Assembly (NCBI RefSeq): GCF_000023105.1
Contig: NC_012669.1
Span: 124,001 to 188,000 of the forward strand
Source: Beutenbergia cavernae DSM 12333
GTDB taxonomy: Bacteria > Actinomycetota > Actinomycetes > Actinomycetales > Beutenbergiaceae
Direction of reading: 5' to 3'
Length of the DNA stretch: 64,000 bases
In this document: piece by piece, positions 33,388 through 41,803 of the stretch
Numbering within the stretch: the stretch's first letter is position 1
Layout of the letters: the number at the start of each line of letters is the position of its first letter
Position numbers and translations under genes: made by a program
Notes under the pieces: model-generated
Database searches by the model: none
What the model was told of the DNA's origin: nothing
What the model saw: only the letters and a program-made list of their open reading frames with translations

Positions 33388-33633
33388 ATGAGCAAGCTGT
33401 TCGCCACCGTCGTCGCGGTTCTGGCCCTCGGAGGTGCCGTCGTGGCCGCTCGGGCAGCCACCAGGAAGCCGGCCCCGAGGAGCCCCGCCGTCGGAAACTC
33501 AGCCCCGAGCAACTCCGCGACACGGAACTCCGCCACTCGGAACCCCGCCGAGGAGTCCACCTCTCGCGTCTCCAGCCTCACCTTCCCCCGGAGATCCAGC
33601 CTCGAGCTGCTCATGCGCAGCGCGAGGATCTGA
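33388..33633 (+). CDS. Small secreted or membrane-anchored protein, unknown
   Basis: An 81-residue predicted protein with a clear ribosome site (GAAGGAG, 7 nt before ATG). Residues 1-22 (MSKLFATVVAVLALGGAVVA) form a signal peptide or single membrane helix. The rest is basic and Ser/Asn/Arg-rich with imperfect tetrapeptide repeats of the type [RS]-N-[SP]-A. It resembles no family I recognise. Coding is supported by the ribosome site, the hydrophobic start and a strong terminator hairpin 18 bp after the stop. Confidence 0.55.
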   Translation: MSKLFATVVAVLALGGAVVAARAATRKPAPRSPAVGNSAPSNSATRNSATRNPAEESTSRVSSLTFPRRSSLELLMRSARI

Positions 33634-33650
33634 TGGGCGACTCCCGCGAC

Positions 33651-33687
33651 GTCCGACCGAGGGCGAGCATCGTGCCCTCGGTCGGAC
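33651..33687. terminator. Bidirectional terminator hairpin
   Basis: Perfect 14-bp inverted repeat GTCCGACCGAGGGC / GCCCTCGGTCGGAC (33651-33664 and 33674-33687) with a 9-nt loop. It sits between two convergent genes ending at 33633 and 33727. It has no U-tract, as is usual for actinobacterial terminators. Confidence 0.75.
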
Positions 33688-33726
33688 CTCATCGCGCGGG
33701 GTCTGCGCAACCTCGCCCGCCAGGCG

Positions 33727-34125
33727 TCAGTTCGGGCGGGAGCTGAGCACGCAGAACTCGTTGCCCTCGGGGTCGGCCAGCACCTCCCAGGTGACCTCCG
33801 GCCCTTGCCCGACGTCGATCCGGCTCGCCCCCATCGACACGAGGCGTTCGATCTCAGCCTCGCGGTCGTCGCTCGTGTGAGGCGCCAGGTCGATGTGCAG
33901 CCGGTTCTTGGTGGTCTTCTCGTGCTCGACCGGCACGAACACGAGGCCCGGCGGTACCTGCTCGAACCGCAGCAGCGGGCCGAGCTCGTCGGCCCATGGC
34001 GGGACGATCACCGCCTCCTCCTCGGTCGAGAAGCGGACGTCCCACCCCAGGACCTGCGCCCACCACCTCGCCTGGGCCTGGTGGTCGCGCGACTCCACGA
34101 CCGTCGTGTACCAGCGCAGCGCCAT
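33727..34125 (-). CDS. VOC/glyoxalase-like protein
   Basis: A 132-residue VOC-superfamily protein (glyoxalase-like domain, Glyoxalase_6 type). It has the typical LRFEQVPPGLVFVPVEHEKT, NRLHIDLAP and DPEGNEFCVL ends; the last motif and HIDL mark the second half of the fold. The substrate is unknown. The ribosome site GAGGAGAGGGC precedes the ATG on the minus strand. It is divergent from the RpiR regulator gene, with about 100 bp between starts. Confidence 0.9.
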   Translation of the reverse strand: MALRWYTTVVESRDHQAQARWWAQVLGWDVRFSTEEEAVIVPPWADELGPLLRFEQVPPGLVFVPVEHEKTTKNRLHIDLAPHTSDDREAEIERLVSMGASRIDVGQGPEVTWEVLADPEGNEFCVLSSRPN

Positions 34126-34190
34126 CGTCTTGCCCTCTCCTCGGTGGTCGATACACGGAGGAACCTAGGCGCGACCACCGACACGAGGTC

Positions 34191-34223
34191 TTGACACCCT
34201 GGCGCACGACGGGAAAGATTCCC
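34191..34223 (+). promoter_or_regulatory. Promoter and first operator of the RpiR gene
   Basis: TTGACA (34191-34196) and AAGATT (34215-34220) are 18 bp apart and fit -35/-10 elements, placing the transcript start at or next to the ATG (34228). The palindrome GGGAAAGATTCCC (34211-34223) covers the -10, so a bound repressor would block polymerase. Confidence 0.6.
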
Positions 34224-34227
34224 CACC

Positions 34228-35127
34228 ATGGCGCTACTGACGGGAGAGATTCCCGAAGTGGCGGACGCCGCCGTCCTCACCCGGCTCCCGGGCCTCCTGC
34301 CGACGTTGCGCAGCTCGGAACGCCGGATCGCCGAGGCGATCCTCGACGACCCGCAGGCGGTGTCCCGCGACACGATCGAGCAGCTCGCCGCTCGGTGCGG
34401 AACCTCGAAGACGAGCGTGACGCGCTTCTGCCGGACGATCGGGCTCGCCGGCTACACGGAGCTGCGGCTCGCCCTGGCCGGTGACGTCGGCCGACGGAGG
34501 GACGAGAGCTGGCGCGCGGAGCTCGGCAGCTCCGCCGATCCGCAGAACCCGGCCGACGTCGTCGTCGACGAGCTGCTGACCGCGAACGTCCGGGCACTCA
34601 CCGAGACCGTGCGCACGCTCGACCGCGCCGCGCTCGCCGCCTCTGTCGACGCCCTCGCGTCCGCCGGCCGGATCGACCTCTACGGCATCGGCGGCAGCGG
34701 CACCGTGGCCGCCGACCTGCAGCGCCGGTTCCACCGGATCGGTCGCGTCGCGCACGCGTGGAGCGAGTCGCACGACGCGCTGACCGGCGCTGCGATGCTC
34801 GGCGCCTCGGACGTGGCGATCGCGCTCTCGCACACCGGTGAGACCAGTGAGGTCGCCGCGGCGCTCGCCCTCGCGCGGGATCGCGGGGCCACCACCATCG
34901 CCGTGACGAACTACCCGGGCTCGGCCGTCGCGGCCGCAGCGGACCTCGTGCTCGTGACGGCCGCCCACGAGGAGCGGGCGCGGGCCGACGGCCTCGCCGG
35001 CCGGCACGCCCAGATGTTCGTCGTCGACTGCCTGTACGTGCTGGTGGCCGGCGTGCTCCATGACGAGTCCCAGTCCGGGCTGCGACGGACCTCCGAGGCC
35101 GTCCGGTCCACCCGAAGGGCGCGCTGA
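34228..35127 (+). CDS. RpiR/MurR-family regulator with SIS domain
   Basis: A 299-residue regulator. The N-terminal HTH_6 domain (about 20-90) includes LRSSERRIAEAILDDPQ and the recognition helix CGTSKTSVTRFCRTIG. The C-terminal SIS phosphosugar-binding domain (about 120-275) includes IDLYGIGGSGTVAADLQRRF and DVAIALSHTGETSEVAAALA. It likely senses a sugar phosphate. The next gene, a Tat-exported glycosidase-like protein, starts 25 bp after its stop, so both form one operon. Two operator-like repeats flank its start codon, which suggests autoregulation. Confidence 0.93.
   Translation: MALLTGEIPEVADAAVLTRLPGLLPTLRSSERRIAEAILDDPQAVSRDTIEQLAARCGTSKTSVTRFCRTIGLAGYTELRLALAGDVGRRRDESWRAELGSSADPQNPADVVVDELLTANVRALTETVRTLDRAALAASVDALASAGRIDLYGIGGSGTVAADLQRRFHRIGRVAHAWSESHDALTGAAMLGASDVAIALSHTGETSEVAAALALARDRGATTIAVTNYPGSAVAAAADLVLVTAAHEERARADGLAGRHAQMFVVDCLYVLVAGVLHDESQSGLRRTSEAVRSTRRAR
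34242..34254. promoter_or_regulatory. Second RpiR operator-like site, inside the gene
   Basis: GGGAGAGATTCCC differs in one base from the promoter site GGGAAAGATTCCC and lies exactly 31 bp (about three helical turns) downstream, over codons 5-9 of the regulator gene. Confidence 0.5.
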
Positions 35128-35152
35128 GGCGCCCGAAGCGAAGGAGAGCACC

Positions 35153-36559
35153 GTGCACGAGGCAGAACCTGGCTCCACCCTGGCCCGTCTCACCCGTCGC
35201 AACCTGCTCCGCGCCACGGCGGCCGCCGCCGTCGCCACCGGCATCGGGGTGTCCGGGATGGGTGCAGCGGCGGCGCGCGCCGGCGCGACGCGGACGCCGC
35301 GGGAACGGCCGGCGCCGGCCGCGACGTCCGACCTCCCCCTCGTGGGCGGTGAGGAGTTCCCGATCGGACTGTTCTGGCCGCCGCCCCCGTTCGAGACGAA
35401 CGTCGAGCGCTACACCGAGATCAAGGACGCCGGCTTCACGTTCCTGATCACCGGGAACTACCTGTTCGACGCGCACATCGTGCGCCATGCGCTCGGCGTC
35501 GCCGACGAGGTCGGGCTCAAGGTGCTCGTCAGCGACGACCTCGCCGTCAAGATCGCGGCACAGCGATTCACGATCGACGACGCCGGCGGGCGCCTCACCC
35601 TCACGCGGGAGGAGGCGGGCGCGTTCATCCGCGAGGCGCACGGCAACTACGCCGCCCACCCCTCGTTCGCCGGCCTGAACTTCTTCGACGAGCCGTTCCC
35701 GGAGCGGTACCCCACCCTCGGGGCCGCGTTCGACCTCTACCGCGAGACGTCGGGGGCGCACCTGCCGTACGCGAACCTGCTCCCGAACATCTTCGGCGAC
35801 GGGTACGACGACTACCTCAACGGCTTCGTGGAGCAGGTCCGCCCATCGGTCGTCTCGTTCGACAGGTACCCGCTGCTGGCGGGCGGGGCCGAGGACGCCG
35901 ACTACTTCGACAACTGGGCGCGCGTGCGCCGGGTGGGCCTCGCGCACGACGTGCCGACGTGGGTGTTCATCCAGACGCTCGCGTACGCGAACCATCGCGA
36001 GCCGACGGCGGCGGAGCTCGCCTGGCAGGTCAACGTGAGCCTGGCCTACGGGGCCAAGGGCATCCAGTACTTCACCTACTGGACCCCGGACCCGGCCCGG
36101 GGCGAGGGGTTCGAGCCGGCGCTGGTGACCGTCGACGGCGAGCTGACGCCGCGGTACGACGCCGCACGCGACCTCAACACGAGGTGGCTGCGGCAGGTCG
36201 GCAAGCAGCTCAAGCCGCTGCGGCCGGAGACCGTCGGGCACGCCAACGAGACGCCGCTCCCGAACGGGACCGAGGCCTGGCAGCCCGACACGTGGGTGCG
36301 GGCCGTGACCGGGGATCCCGTGCTCGTCAGTCGGTTCTCCAGCGGTGACGCCGGCGACCCCACTCAGTGGCTGTTCCTGGCGAACCGGTCGCACGGCGCG
36401 AGGGCACGGGTCGCCGTCGACCTCGCCGCACAGCACGTGGAGGAGGCGCAGCGCTTCGACGCGCGGACCGAGAGATACCGCCCGGGCCGCCGCAAGCGCA
36501 AGATCGAGGCGACGCTCGAACCCGGCGGGGCCGAGCTCCACAGGCTGGTGCTCAAGTAG
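35153..36559 (+). CDS. Tat-exported glycoside-hydrolase-like barrel protein
   Basis: A 468-residue protein with a twin-arginine signal (LTRRNLLRATAAAAVATGIG, residues 12-31) for export in folded form. The mature part looks like a (beta/alpha)8 barrel: FPIGLFWPPPPFE at the first strand, GLNFFDEPFPERY with Glu180 as a plausible catalytic acid, then NLLPNIFGDGYDDY, SFDRYPLL and GIQYFTYWTP. The order recalls GH42/GH2-clan barrels but I cannot assign a CAZy family. A C-terminal beta domain follows (about 370-468). GTG 35153 has an AAGGAG ribosome site. It is cotranscribed with the RpiR regulator and overlaps the convergent WYL gene by 8 bp. Confidence 0.8.
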   Translation: MHEAEPGSTLARLTRRNLLRATAAAAVATGIGVSGMGAAAARAGATRTPRERPAPAATSDLPLVGGEEFPIGLFWPPPPFETNVERYTEIKDAGFTFLITGNYLFDAHIVRHALGVADEVGLKVLVSDDLAVKIAAQRFTIDDAGGRLTLTREEAGAFIREAHGNYAAHPSFAGLNFFDEPFPERYPTLGAAFDLYRETSGAHLPYANLLPNIFGDGYDDYLNGFVEQVRPSVVSFDRYPLLAGGAEDADYFDNWARVRRVGLAHDVPTWVFIQTLAYANHREPTAAELAWQVNVSLAYGAKGIQYFTYWTPDPARGEGFEPALVTVDGELTPRYDAARDLNTRWLRQVGKQLKPLRPETVGHANETPLPNGTEAWQPDTWVRAVTGDPVLVSRFSSGDAGDPTQWLFLANRSHGARARVAVDLAAQHVEEAQRFDARTERYRPGRRKRKIEATLEPGGAELHRLVLK

Positions 36560-37529
36560 TGGAGTCACCGACGGCGGCGGCGTAGCGCCGGGCCTGCACG
36601 CGGATCGCCTCGACCAGCTCCGGCGGTTCCTCGACCTCGAAGTCCAGCCCGAGCATGCCGATCCAGACGGCGACGATCTCTACGGTGTCGCCGCCGGTGA
36701 CGAGCACGCTCGTGGCGGCGTCGACGGGCTCGACGACGCCGACCGCCGGGTTGATCCGGGCGAGCACCTCCCCGGCCGGGGCGTGCACGAGGATCCGCGT
36801 GTGCACGGCCCAGCCGGTGGAGGCCACCGTGCGCACCACGAGGTCGGAGTACTCGGCCTCGCTCAGCGGTGACGGCACGAAGTGCCGCCCGGTCCGCATG
36901 CGCAGGTCCATCCAGTCGACGCGGAAGGTGGCCCACGCCGTCGACGTCGTGTCGCGTGCCACGAGGTACCAGCGCCGCTGCCAGCTGACGAGGCGGTAGG
37001 GCTCGACGGCGCGCGGCGGGGCGTCGGCGGCGTCGTCCCGGTACGAGAAGCGGAGCCACTCGAGGTCACGGATCGCCGCCGCGATCGAGGAGAGGACGCC
37101 GGCGTCGACGACCGGGTCGGCCACGTTGCTGTCCGTGTTCACCGGACCCTGCGACGTCGCCGTCGCGAGCGCGTGCACCTTGCGCCGGACCTGGTGCGGC
37201 ATCACCTGCTCGAGCTTGGCGAGCGCCCGAGCGGTCGACTCCTCGACGCCGCTCAGCCCGGTGGCTGCGCGCAGCCCGATCGCGACGGCGACCGCCTCGT
37301 CGTCGTCGAGCAGGAGCGGCGGCAGCTTGGCCCCGACACCGAGCCGGTAGTGGCCCGCGCGGCCGCGGACGCCCTCGACCGGGTAGTCGAGGCGGCGCAG
37401 ACGCTCGATGTCCGCGCGGATCGTCCGGGTGGAGACGCTGAGCCGCTGCGCGAGCTCGGACCCGGACCAGCCGGGGCGCATCTGGAGCAGTGCCAGGAGG
37501 TCGAGCATCCGGGCTGCCGTGTCCGCCAC
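36552..37529 (-). CDS. WYL-domain DeoR-type regulator
   Basis: A 325-residue regulator with an N-terminal winged helix (about 1-58; GWSGSELAQRLSVSTRTIRADIERL), a central WYL domain (about 140-220, with SWQRRWYLVARD), and a C-terminal WCX region. The family binds nucleic acids or small ligands and often represses or activates a divergent neighbour. It starts at GTG 37529 behind a GGAGGA site. It shares a 66-bp divergent region with the epoxide-hydrolase-like gene, which is its most likely target. Confidence 0.93.
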   Translation of the reverse strand: MADTAARMLDLLALLQMRPGWSGSELAQRLSVSTRTIRADIERLRRLDYPVEGVRGRAGHYRLGVGAKLPPLLLDDDEAVAVAIGLRAATGLSGVEESTARALAKLEQVMPHQVRRKVHALATATSQGPVNTDSNVADPVVDAGVLSSIAAAIRDLEWLRFSYRDDAADAPPRAVEPYRLVSWQRRWYLVARDTTSTAWATFRVDWMDLRMRTGRHFVPSPLSEAEYSDLVVRTVASTGWAVHTRILVHAPAGEVLARINPAVGVVEPVDAATSVLVTGGDTVEIVAVWIGMLGLDFEVEEPPELVEAIRVQARRYAAAVGDSTT

Positions 37530-37583
37530 GTGTTCCTCCGGAAGATGTCCGAAATTAGCAAGGAAACGAACCTATATGGCTTC

Positions 37584-37589
37584 TAGCGT
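37584..37589 (+). promoter_or_regulatory. Leaderless -10 box of epoxide-hydrolase-like gene
   Basis: TAGCGT lies 6 nt before the ATG at 37596, with no ribosome site. The upstream 40 bp is AT-richer and could hold the WYL-regulator site. Confidence 0.5.
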
Positions 37590-37595
37590 CGAGGC

Positions 37596-38726
37596 ATGGC
37601 AACGATCGAGAACACCCGCCCCTTCCGCATCGAGATCCCGCAGGCCGACCTCGACGACCTGCACGAGCGCCTCGCGCGCACCCGGCTGCCCCGCCCCGCC
37701 GTCGGCGACGACTGGACGTACGGCACGCCCAACCACTACCTGGCCGACATGGTGCAGCGATGGAAGGACTTCGACTGGCGTGCCGTCGAGGAGCGCCTCA
37801 ACGCCTTCCCCGGCTTCCTCACCGAGATCGACGGCCAGACCGTCCACTACCTCCACGTCCGCTCCCCGGAGGAGAACGCGACTCCGCTCCTGCTCGTCCA
37901 CTCCTACCCGGGAACCGTCTACGACTTCGTCGACATGATCGGGCCGCTCACCGACCCCGTGGCGCACGGCGGGAAGGCGGAGGACGCGTTCCACGTCGTC
38001 GTGCCGTCCACGCCCGGCTACGGCTTCTCGACGCCGCTCGCGGACAACGGTTGGACCATGGCGCGCGTGGCCCGCACGTACGACGCGCTCATGCGCGACC
38101 TCGGCTACGACAGCTACGGCGAGCACGGGAGCGACGGCGGAGCGCTGGTCGGGCGGGAGCTCGGCCTCCTCGAGCCCGAGGGCTACCTCGGCTCGCACGT
38201 GCTGCAGGCGTTCTCGTTCCCGTCCGGCGACCCGGCCGAGTTCGAGAGCCTCACGCCCCGTGACCACGCGGCGCTCGAGCACCTGCAGTGGTTCCAGGAC
38301 GTCGGTGGGTACAACGCGATCAACGCGTCACGTCCGCAGACGGTCGGTGTCGGGATCTCCGACTCGCCCGTCGGGCTCCTCGCCTGGAACGAGCTGTTCA
38401 ACTCGTTCGGCAACGGGACCGCGCTGATGACACCCGACCAGATCCTCGCCGAGGTGACGCTCGAGTGGCTCACCAACACGGGGGCGACGGCGGGGCGGTA
38501 CCACTACGAGGAGGCGCACGCCGGCGCGGAGCCGCGGGTCAACCACAGCCGGATGGGCGTCGCGATCTTCGCCGACGACTTCAAGAGCATCCGGACGTTC
38601 GCCGATCGGGACAACGACAACATCGTGCACTGGGTCGAGCACCCCACGGGTGGGCACTACGCCTCGCTCGAGGTGCCGGACGCCGTGACGGAGGACATCC
38701 GCACCTTCTTCCGCCCGGTGCGCTGA
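37596..38726 (+). CDS. Epoxide hydrolase-like alpha/beta hydrolase (EHN domain)
   Basis: A 376-residue hydrolase of the microsomal epoxide-hydrolase type. The N-terminal EHN domain (about 8-100; FRIEIPQADLDDLHERLART) wraps the alpha/beta core. The oxyanion motif is HSYPGTVYDF, the nucleophile is Asp180 in EHGSDGGALVG, and the catalytic His is in HPTGGHYASLEVP. In most homologues the residue after the nucleophile is Trp; here it is Gly, and the Ser-for-Gly HSYPGT form is also unusual, so the substrate may differ. It is probably controlled by the divergent WYL gene. Its stop is 1 bp from the convergent SnoaL gene end. Confidence 0.9.
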   Translation: MATIENTRPFRIEIPQADLDDLHERLARTRLPRPAVGDDWTYGTPNHYLADMVQRWKDFDWRAVEERLNAFPGFLTEIDGQTVHYLHVRSPEENATPLLLVHSYPGTVYDFVDMIGPLTDPVAHGGKAEDAFHVVVPSTPGYGFSTPLADNGWTMARVARTYDALMRDLGYDSYGEHGSDGGALVGRELGLLEPEGYLGSHVLQAFSFPSGDPAEFESLTPRDHAALEHLQWFQDVGGYNAINASRPQTVGVGISDSPVGLLAWNELFNSFGNGTALMTPDQILAEVTLEWLTNTGATAGRYHYEEAHAGAEPRVNHSRMGVAIFADDFKSIRTFADRDNDNIVHWVEHPTGGHYASLEVPDAVTEDIRTFFRPVR

Positions 38727-38727
38727 G

Positions 38728-39138
38728 TCAGGCGAGCTTCTCCGCGTGGTGGTGCACGATCCGCCACGTCTGCTCCCGGCGCAGGACGTCCGTCACGCGG
38801 AACCTCTCGTCCGCCGTCGGAGCCGGGAACGTCGCCCGCAGCAGGTACCGCACCACGGCGACGTCGCCCCACACGTCGGCCCGGATCTCCTCCGGGCCGA
38901 CGCTCGTGGGTGCGGGGCCGTCGGCTCCGCGCTCGCGGCGGACGTCGCGCAGCTCGTCCAGGGCCGTCAGGCCGTGCAGCAGGGCGTCGGCGTCCGACTC
39001 CCAGATGGTGATCTCCGGGTGCAGGTGGGCGTCGAACGCTGCCCGGTCGCCGAGCGCGCGGTACATCGCGACGACGACGGCGGTCACCTCCGCCTCGGCG
39101 GTCTGCTGGGTCGGGGCGTCGGTCACGGCGTCGGTCAT
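38728..39138 (-). CDS. SnoaL-like/DUF4440 protein, last gene of the Opp operon
   Basis: A 136-residue protein of the NTF2-like superfamily (SnoaL_3/DUF4440). It has the typical VVVAMYRALGDRAAFDAHLH opening, DALLHGLTALDELR, and a DVLRREQTWRIVHHHAEKL end. Such domains act as small isomerases, hydrolases or binding folds, so no reaction can be assigned. Its ATG overlaps the stop of the DUF885 gene by 4 bases, making it the tenth and last gene of the operon. Confidence 0.87.
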   Translation of the reverse strand: MTDAVTDAPTQQTAEAEVTAVVVAMYRALGDRAAFDAHLHPEITIWESDADALLHGLTALDELRDVRRERGADGPAPTSVGPEEIRADVWGDVAVVRYLLRATFPAPTADERFRVTDVLRREQTWRIVHHHAEKLA

Positions 39139-40802
39139 GAGGGGATCTCCTGTCCTCGGGCGAGCTGGTCCTGCAGCGGACCCAGCCCCATGGGCCCGAG
39201 GCCGAGCGCCTCGGCGTGGAACGTGCGCAGGTCGAACGCGTCCCCGAGCGAGGCGGCAACGTCGGCCCGCGCCTGCTGCCACAGCCGCGCCCCGACCTTG
39301 AACGCGAGCGCCTGCCCCGGCCAGCCCAGGTACCGGTCGACCTCGAACGTCGCGGTGGACGGCTCCACCTCGGCGATCGACACGAGCGCGGCGACGCCGA
39401 CCTCGGGCGTCCACCGACCGGCGTCGAGCACCCCGGTGCCGGGCGGGATCGGCAGCTCGAGGTGGAGCCCGATGTCGATGACGATGCGGCACGCGCGCCA
39501 CAGCTGCGCGAACACGGCGCCGAGCCGTTCACCGGGATCGTCCAGCAGCCCGATCTCGGATGCGAGCTGTTCCGCGTAGTGCGCCCAGCCCTCCGCGTAG
39601 CCGTGCACGTGGCACAGGTTCCGCTGCCACGGGTGCAGGTCGTCGAGACCGTACGTGATCGCGTGCTGCAGGTGGTGGCCGGGTACGCCCTCGTGGTGCA
39701 CGGTGCTCACCTCGCGCCACGTCGTGACGTCCGCAGCGCCCGCGGGCACCGTCCACCACACCCGGCCCGGCCGCGTGAGTCCGGCGTCGGGCGGCGTGTA
39801 GTACATGACGCCGGACTCGGCGGTCACGAGGCGCGCCTCGACGTGGCGCAGCCGCGGCGGGATCGCGAACCACCGGCCGTCGACGACGTCGGTCACGTCG
39901 TCGATCCGGCCCTGCAGCCAGGCGCGCAGCGGCTCGCCCGTCGGCACCCGCCGGGCAGGGTCGGCGTCGAGCGAGCGCACCGCGGCGGCGACGTCGGGGG
40001 AGCCGACCAGCTCGGTCGCGATGGCGGCCGCCTCGGCCTGGAGACGGCGGATCTCCTCCCAGCCCCAGGCGTACAGCTCGTCGAGGTCGACGACGGCGCC
40101 GAGGAACGCCGCACTCGTCGTCGCGTACACGTCGCGGCCGACGGCGTCGCGCTCCGGGGCGAGCGGGAGCAGCCGTTCGCGCAGGTCGTCGGCGAACGAC
40201 GCCGTCGCCGCGGCCGCGTCCCGCGCAGGGCCGGCCAGCCGCTCGTCGTCGCCGGCGACGCCCGCGTAGAACCCGGACGCGACCCACGAGTCGCACTGCC
40301 GCGCCACGCCCAGCACCTGGCGGCGCGCGACGACGTCACCCCGCGCGGCGGCGGCGAGCAGCGTGTCGCGGTACTGCGCCAGCGCGCGAGGGACCTCCCG
40401 CAGGTGGCGCTCGACGACGGCGCGCTCGTCCGGCGTCGTCGACGGCAGGCCGTCGAACACCTGCCGGACGAGGTGGACGGGCGTCGCGAGCGGGGCGAGG
40501 AGGCGGCGGGTGAAGCCGACCTCGTCGAGGGCGACGTCGGCGCCGAGGCGCTCCGTCATGGCCGCCGCGAGCCGCTGCTCGGCGGCGCCCCCGGCGTCCG
40601 CGCCCAGCGCCGAGAGCTCCGCGAGCGTGCGCCGGTCGAGATCGACGCGCGCCTCGAACGTCGCGTCGGACAGGTCGCCGATCCGCAGCACGTCGTGCTC
40701 GCCGAGCACGTCCGCGGCCTCCGGGTCGAGGCGGGCGCGCTCGCGCAGATAGCCGTCGGCGACGGCGGAGACCGCCCCCGGTCCGCCCGTGGCCGCGCTC
40801 AT
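39135..40802 (-). CDS. DUF885 metallopeptidase-like protein
   Basis: A 555-residue cytoplasmic protein of the DUF885 family. The putative zinc site is the HHEGVPGHHLQHAITYG motif (H-E-x-x-P-G-H-H, around residues 358-372), with a downstream Glu in GYAEGWAHYAEQLASEIG as likely third ligand. The family is related to zinc peptidases of the M32/M3-like fold, and few members have been tested. No signal peptide is present, so it would act on imported material, in line with the peptide-type importer encoded upstream. ATG 40802 overlaps the upstream oxidoreductase stop by 4 bases. Confidence 0.88.
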   Translation of the reverse strand: MSAATGGPGAVSAVADGYLRERARLDPEAADVLGEHDVLRIGDLSDATFEARVDLDRRTLAELSALGADAGGAAEQRLAAAMTERLGADVALDEVGFTRRLLAPLATPVHLVRQVFDGLPSTTPDERAVVERHLREVPRALAQYRDTLLAAAARGDVVARRQVLGVARQCDSWVASGFYAGVAGDDERLAGPARDAAAATASFADDLRERLLPLAPERDAVGRDVYATTSAAFLGAVVDLDELYAWGWEEIRRLQAEAAAIATELVGSPDVAAAVRSLDADPARRVPTGEPLRAWLQGRIDDVTDVVDGRWFAIPPRLRHVEARLVTAESGVMYYTPPDAGLTRPGRVWWTVPAGAADVTTWREVSTVHHEGVPGHHLQHAITYGLDDLHPWQRNLCHVHGYAEGWAHYAEQLASEIGLLDDPGERLGAVFAQLWRACRIVIDIGLHLELPIPPGTGVLDAGRWTPEVGVAALVSIAEVEPSTATFEVDRYLGWPGQALAFKVGARLWQQARADVAASLGDAFDLRTFHAEALGLGPMGLGPLQDQLARGQEIPS

Positions 40803-41803
40803 GACGCGCTCCGCACGACGGGCAGCACCTGGCTGCCGAGGAGCCGGACGCCGCGCGCTTCGTCGAGGCCGTGCGGGGTGCCGAACTCGATCCGGTCCGC
40901 GCCGGCCTCCGCGAGCTCGACGGCGCTCGCCGCCACGTCGTGCGGCGTCCCGGCGAACGCGAACGCGTCCAGCAGGTCGTCGGGCAGCAGCGCCCCGGCG
41001 GCGGCGTCGTCGCCCGCGCGCAGGAGCTCGCGCAGGCGCTCCATGAGTCCCGGGTCGACGTCGATCGTCGGGTCGAGCGGGGCGACGACGTCGACGTAGC
41101 TCGCGACCATCCGCCGCGCGTGCTCGCGGGCGCGCGCGCCGTCGTCGTCCACCACCGTCACCGCGCCGGCGGTGATGCGCACGGCACCGGCGCCGCGGCC
41201 GGCGGCGAGAGACGCGGCGTCGAGCCACGTGCGCATCTGCCGCACCATGGCCGGGTTCGCCGTGCCGCCGATCTTCACCTCGTCGGCGATCCGCCCGGCC
41301 AGGGCGGCGCCGCGCGGACCCCAGACCCCGAGCAGGACCTCGACGTCGGGCCGCAGCGGCTCGTACTCCAGGTGCGTGCCGGCCGGCAGCGAGTGCACCT
41401 GCCCCTCGTAGCCCGACGTGTCGCCGGCGAGCAGGCGCCGGACGATCGCGACGGCGTCCTCGAGCGCGGCCAGGGGCCGCGACTGCGCCACGCCGACGCG
41501 GTCCAGCCAGGAGCCGCGCGCCAGCCCGAGGTAGGCGCGGCCGTCGCTCGCCTCGTCGAGCGCCGCGTGCTGGCCGGCGATCTCGATCGGGTGCAGCAGG
41601 TACGGGTTGAGGCACGCCGGGCCGAGCCGGAGCGTGCTCGACGCCCCGGCGACCGCCAGCAGCGCGGGCAGCGGCGGCTGGAACCCGAGGTCCGCGTACA
41701 CGGAGACGCCGTCGAAGCCGAGCTCCTGGGTCAGCGCGCCCAGATCCGTGTACCGCGCCCAGGTCTTGTCCGACTGCAGGGCCAGCGTCAGCTCGACGCT
41801 CAC
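40799..41803 (-). CDS. F420-type luciferase-like oxidoreductase (LLM class)
   Basis: A 334-residue TIM-barrel flavin/F420 oxidoreductase of the luciferase-like monooxygenase superfamily. It has the typical ELGFDGVSVYADLGFQPPLP opening, GPACLNPYLLHPIEIAGQHA, GRAYLGLARGSWLDRVG, and the G-x-W-G-P-R-G-A-A-L-A-G strand end that marks the F420-dependent (MER-like) subgroup. It may act as a reductase or monooxygenase on the imported compound. The GTG start overlaps the TIGR04076 gene stop by 4 bases. Use of FMN in place of F420 cannot be excluded. Confidence 0.9.
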   Translation of the reverse strand: MSVELTLALQSDKTWARYTDLGALTQELGFDGVSVYADLGFQPPLPALLAVAGASSTLRLGPACLNPYLLHPIEIAGQHAALDEASDGRAYLGLARGSWLDRVGVAQSRPLAALEDAVAIVRRLLAGDTSGYEGQVHSLPAGTHLEYEPLRPDVEVLLGVWGPRGAALAGRIADEVKIGGTANPAMVRQMRTWLDAASLAAGRGAGAVRITAGAVTVVDDDGARAREHARRMVASYVDVVAPLDPTIDVDPGLMERLRELLRAGDDAAAGALLPDDLLDAFAFAGTPHDVAASAVELAEAGADRIEFGTPHGLDEARGVRLLGSQVLPVVRSAS

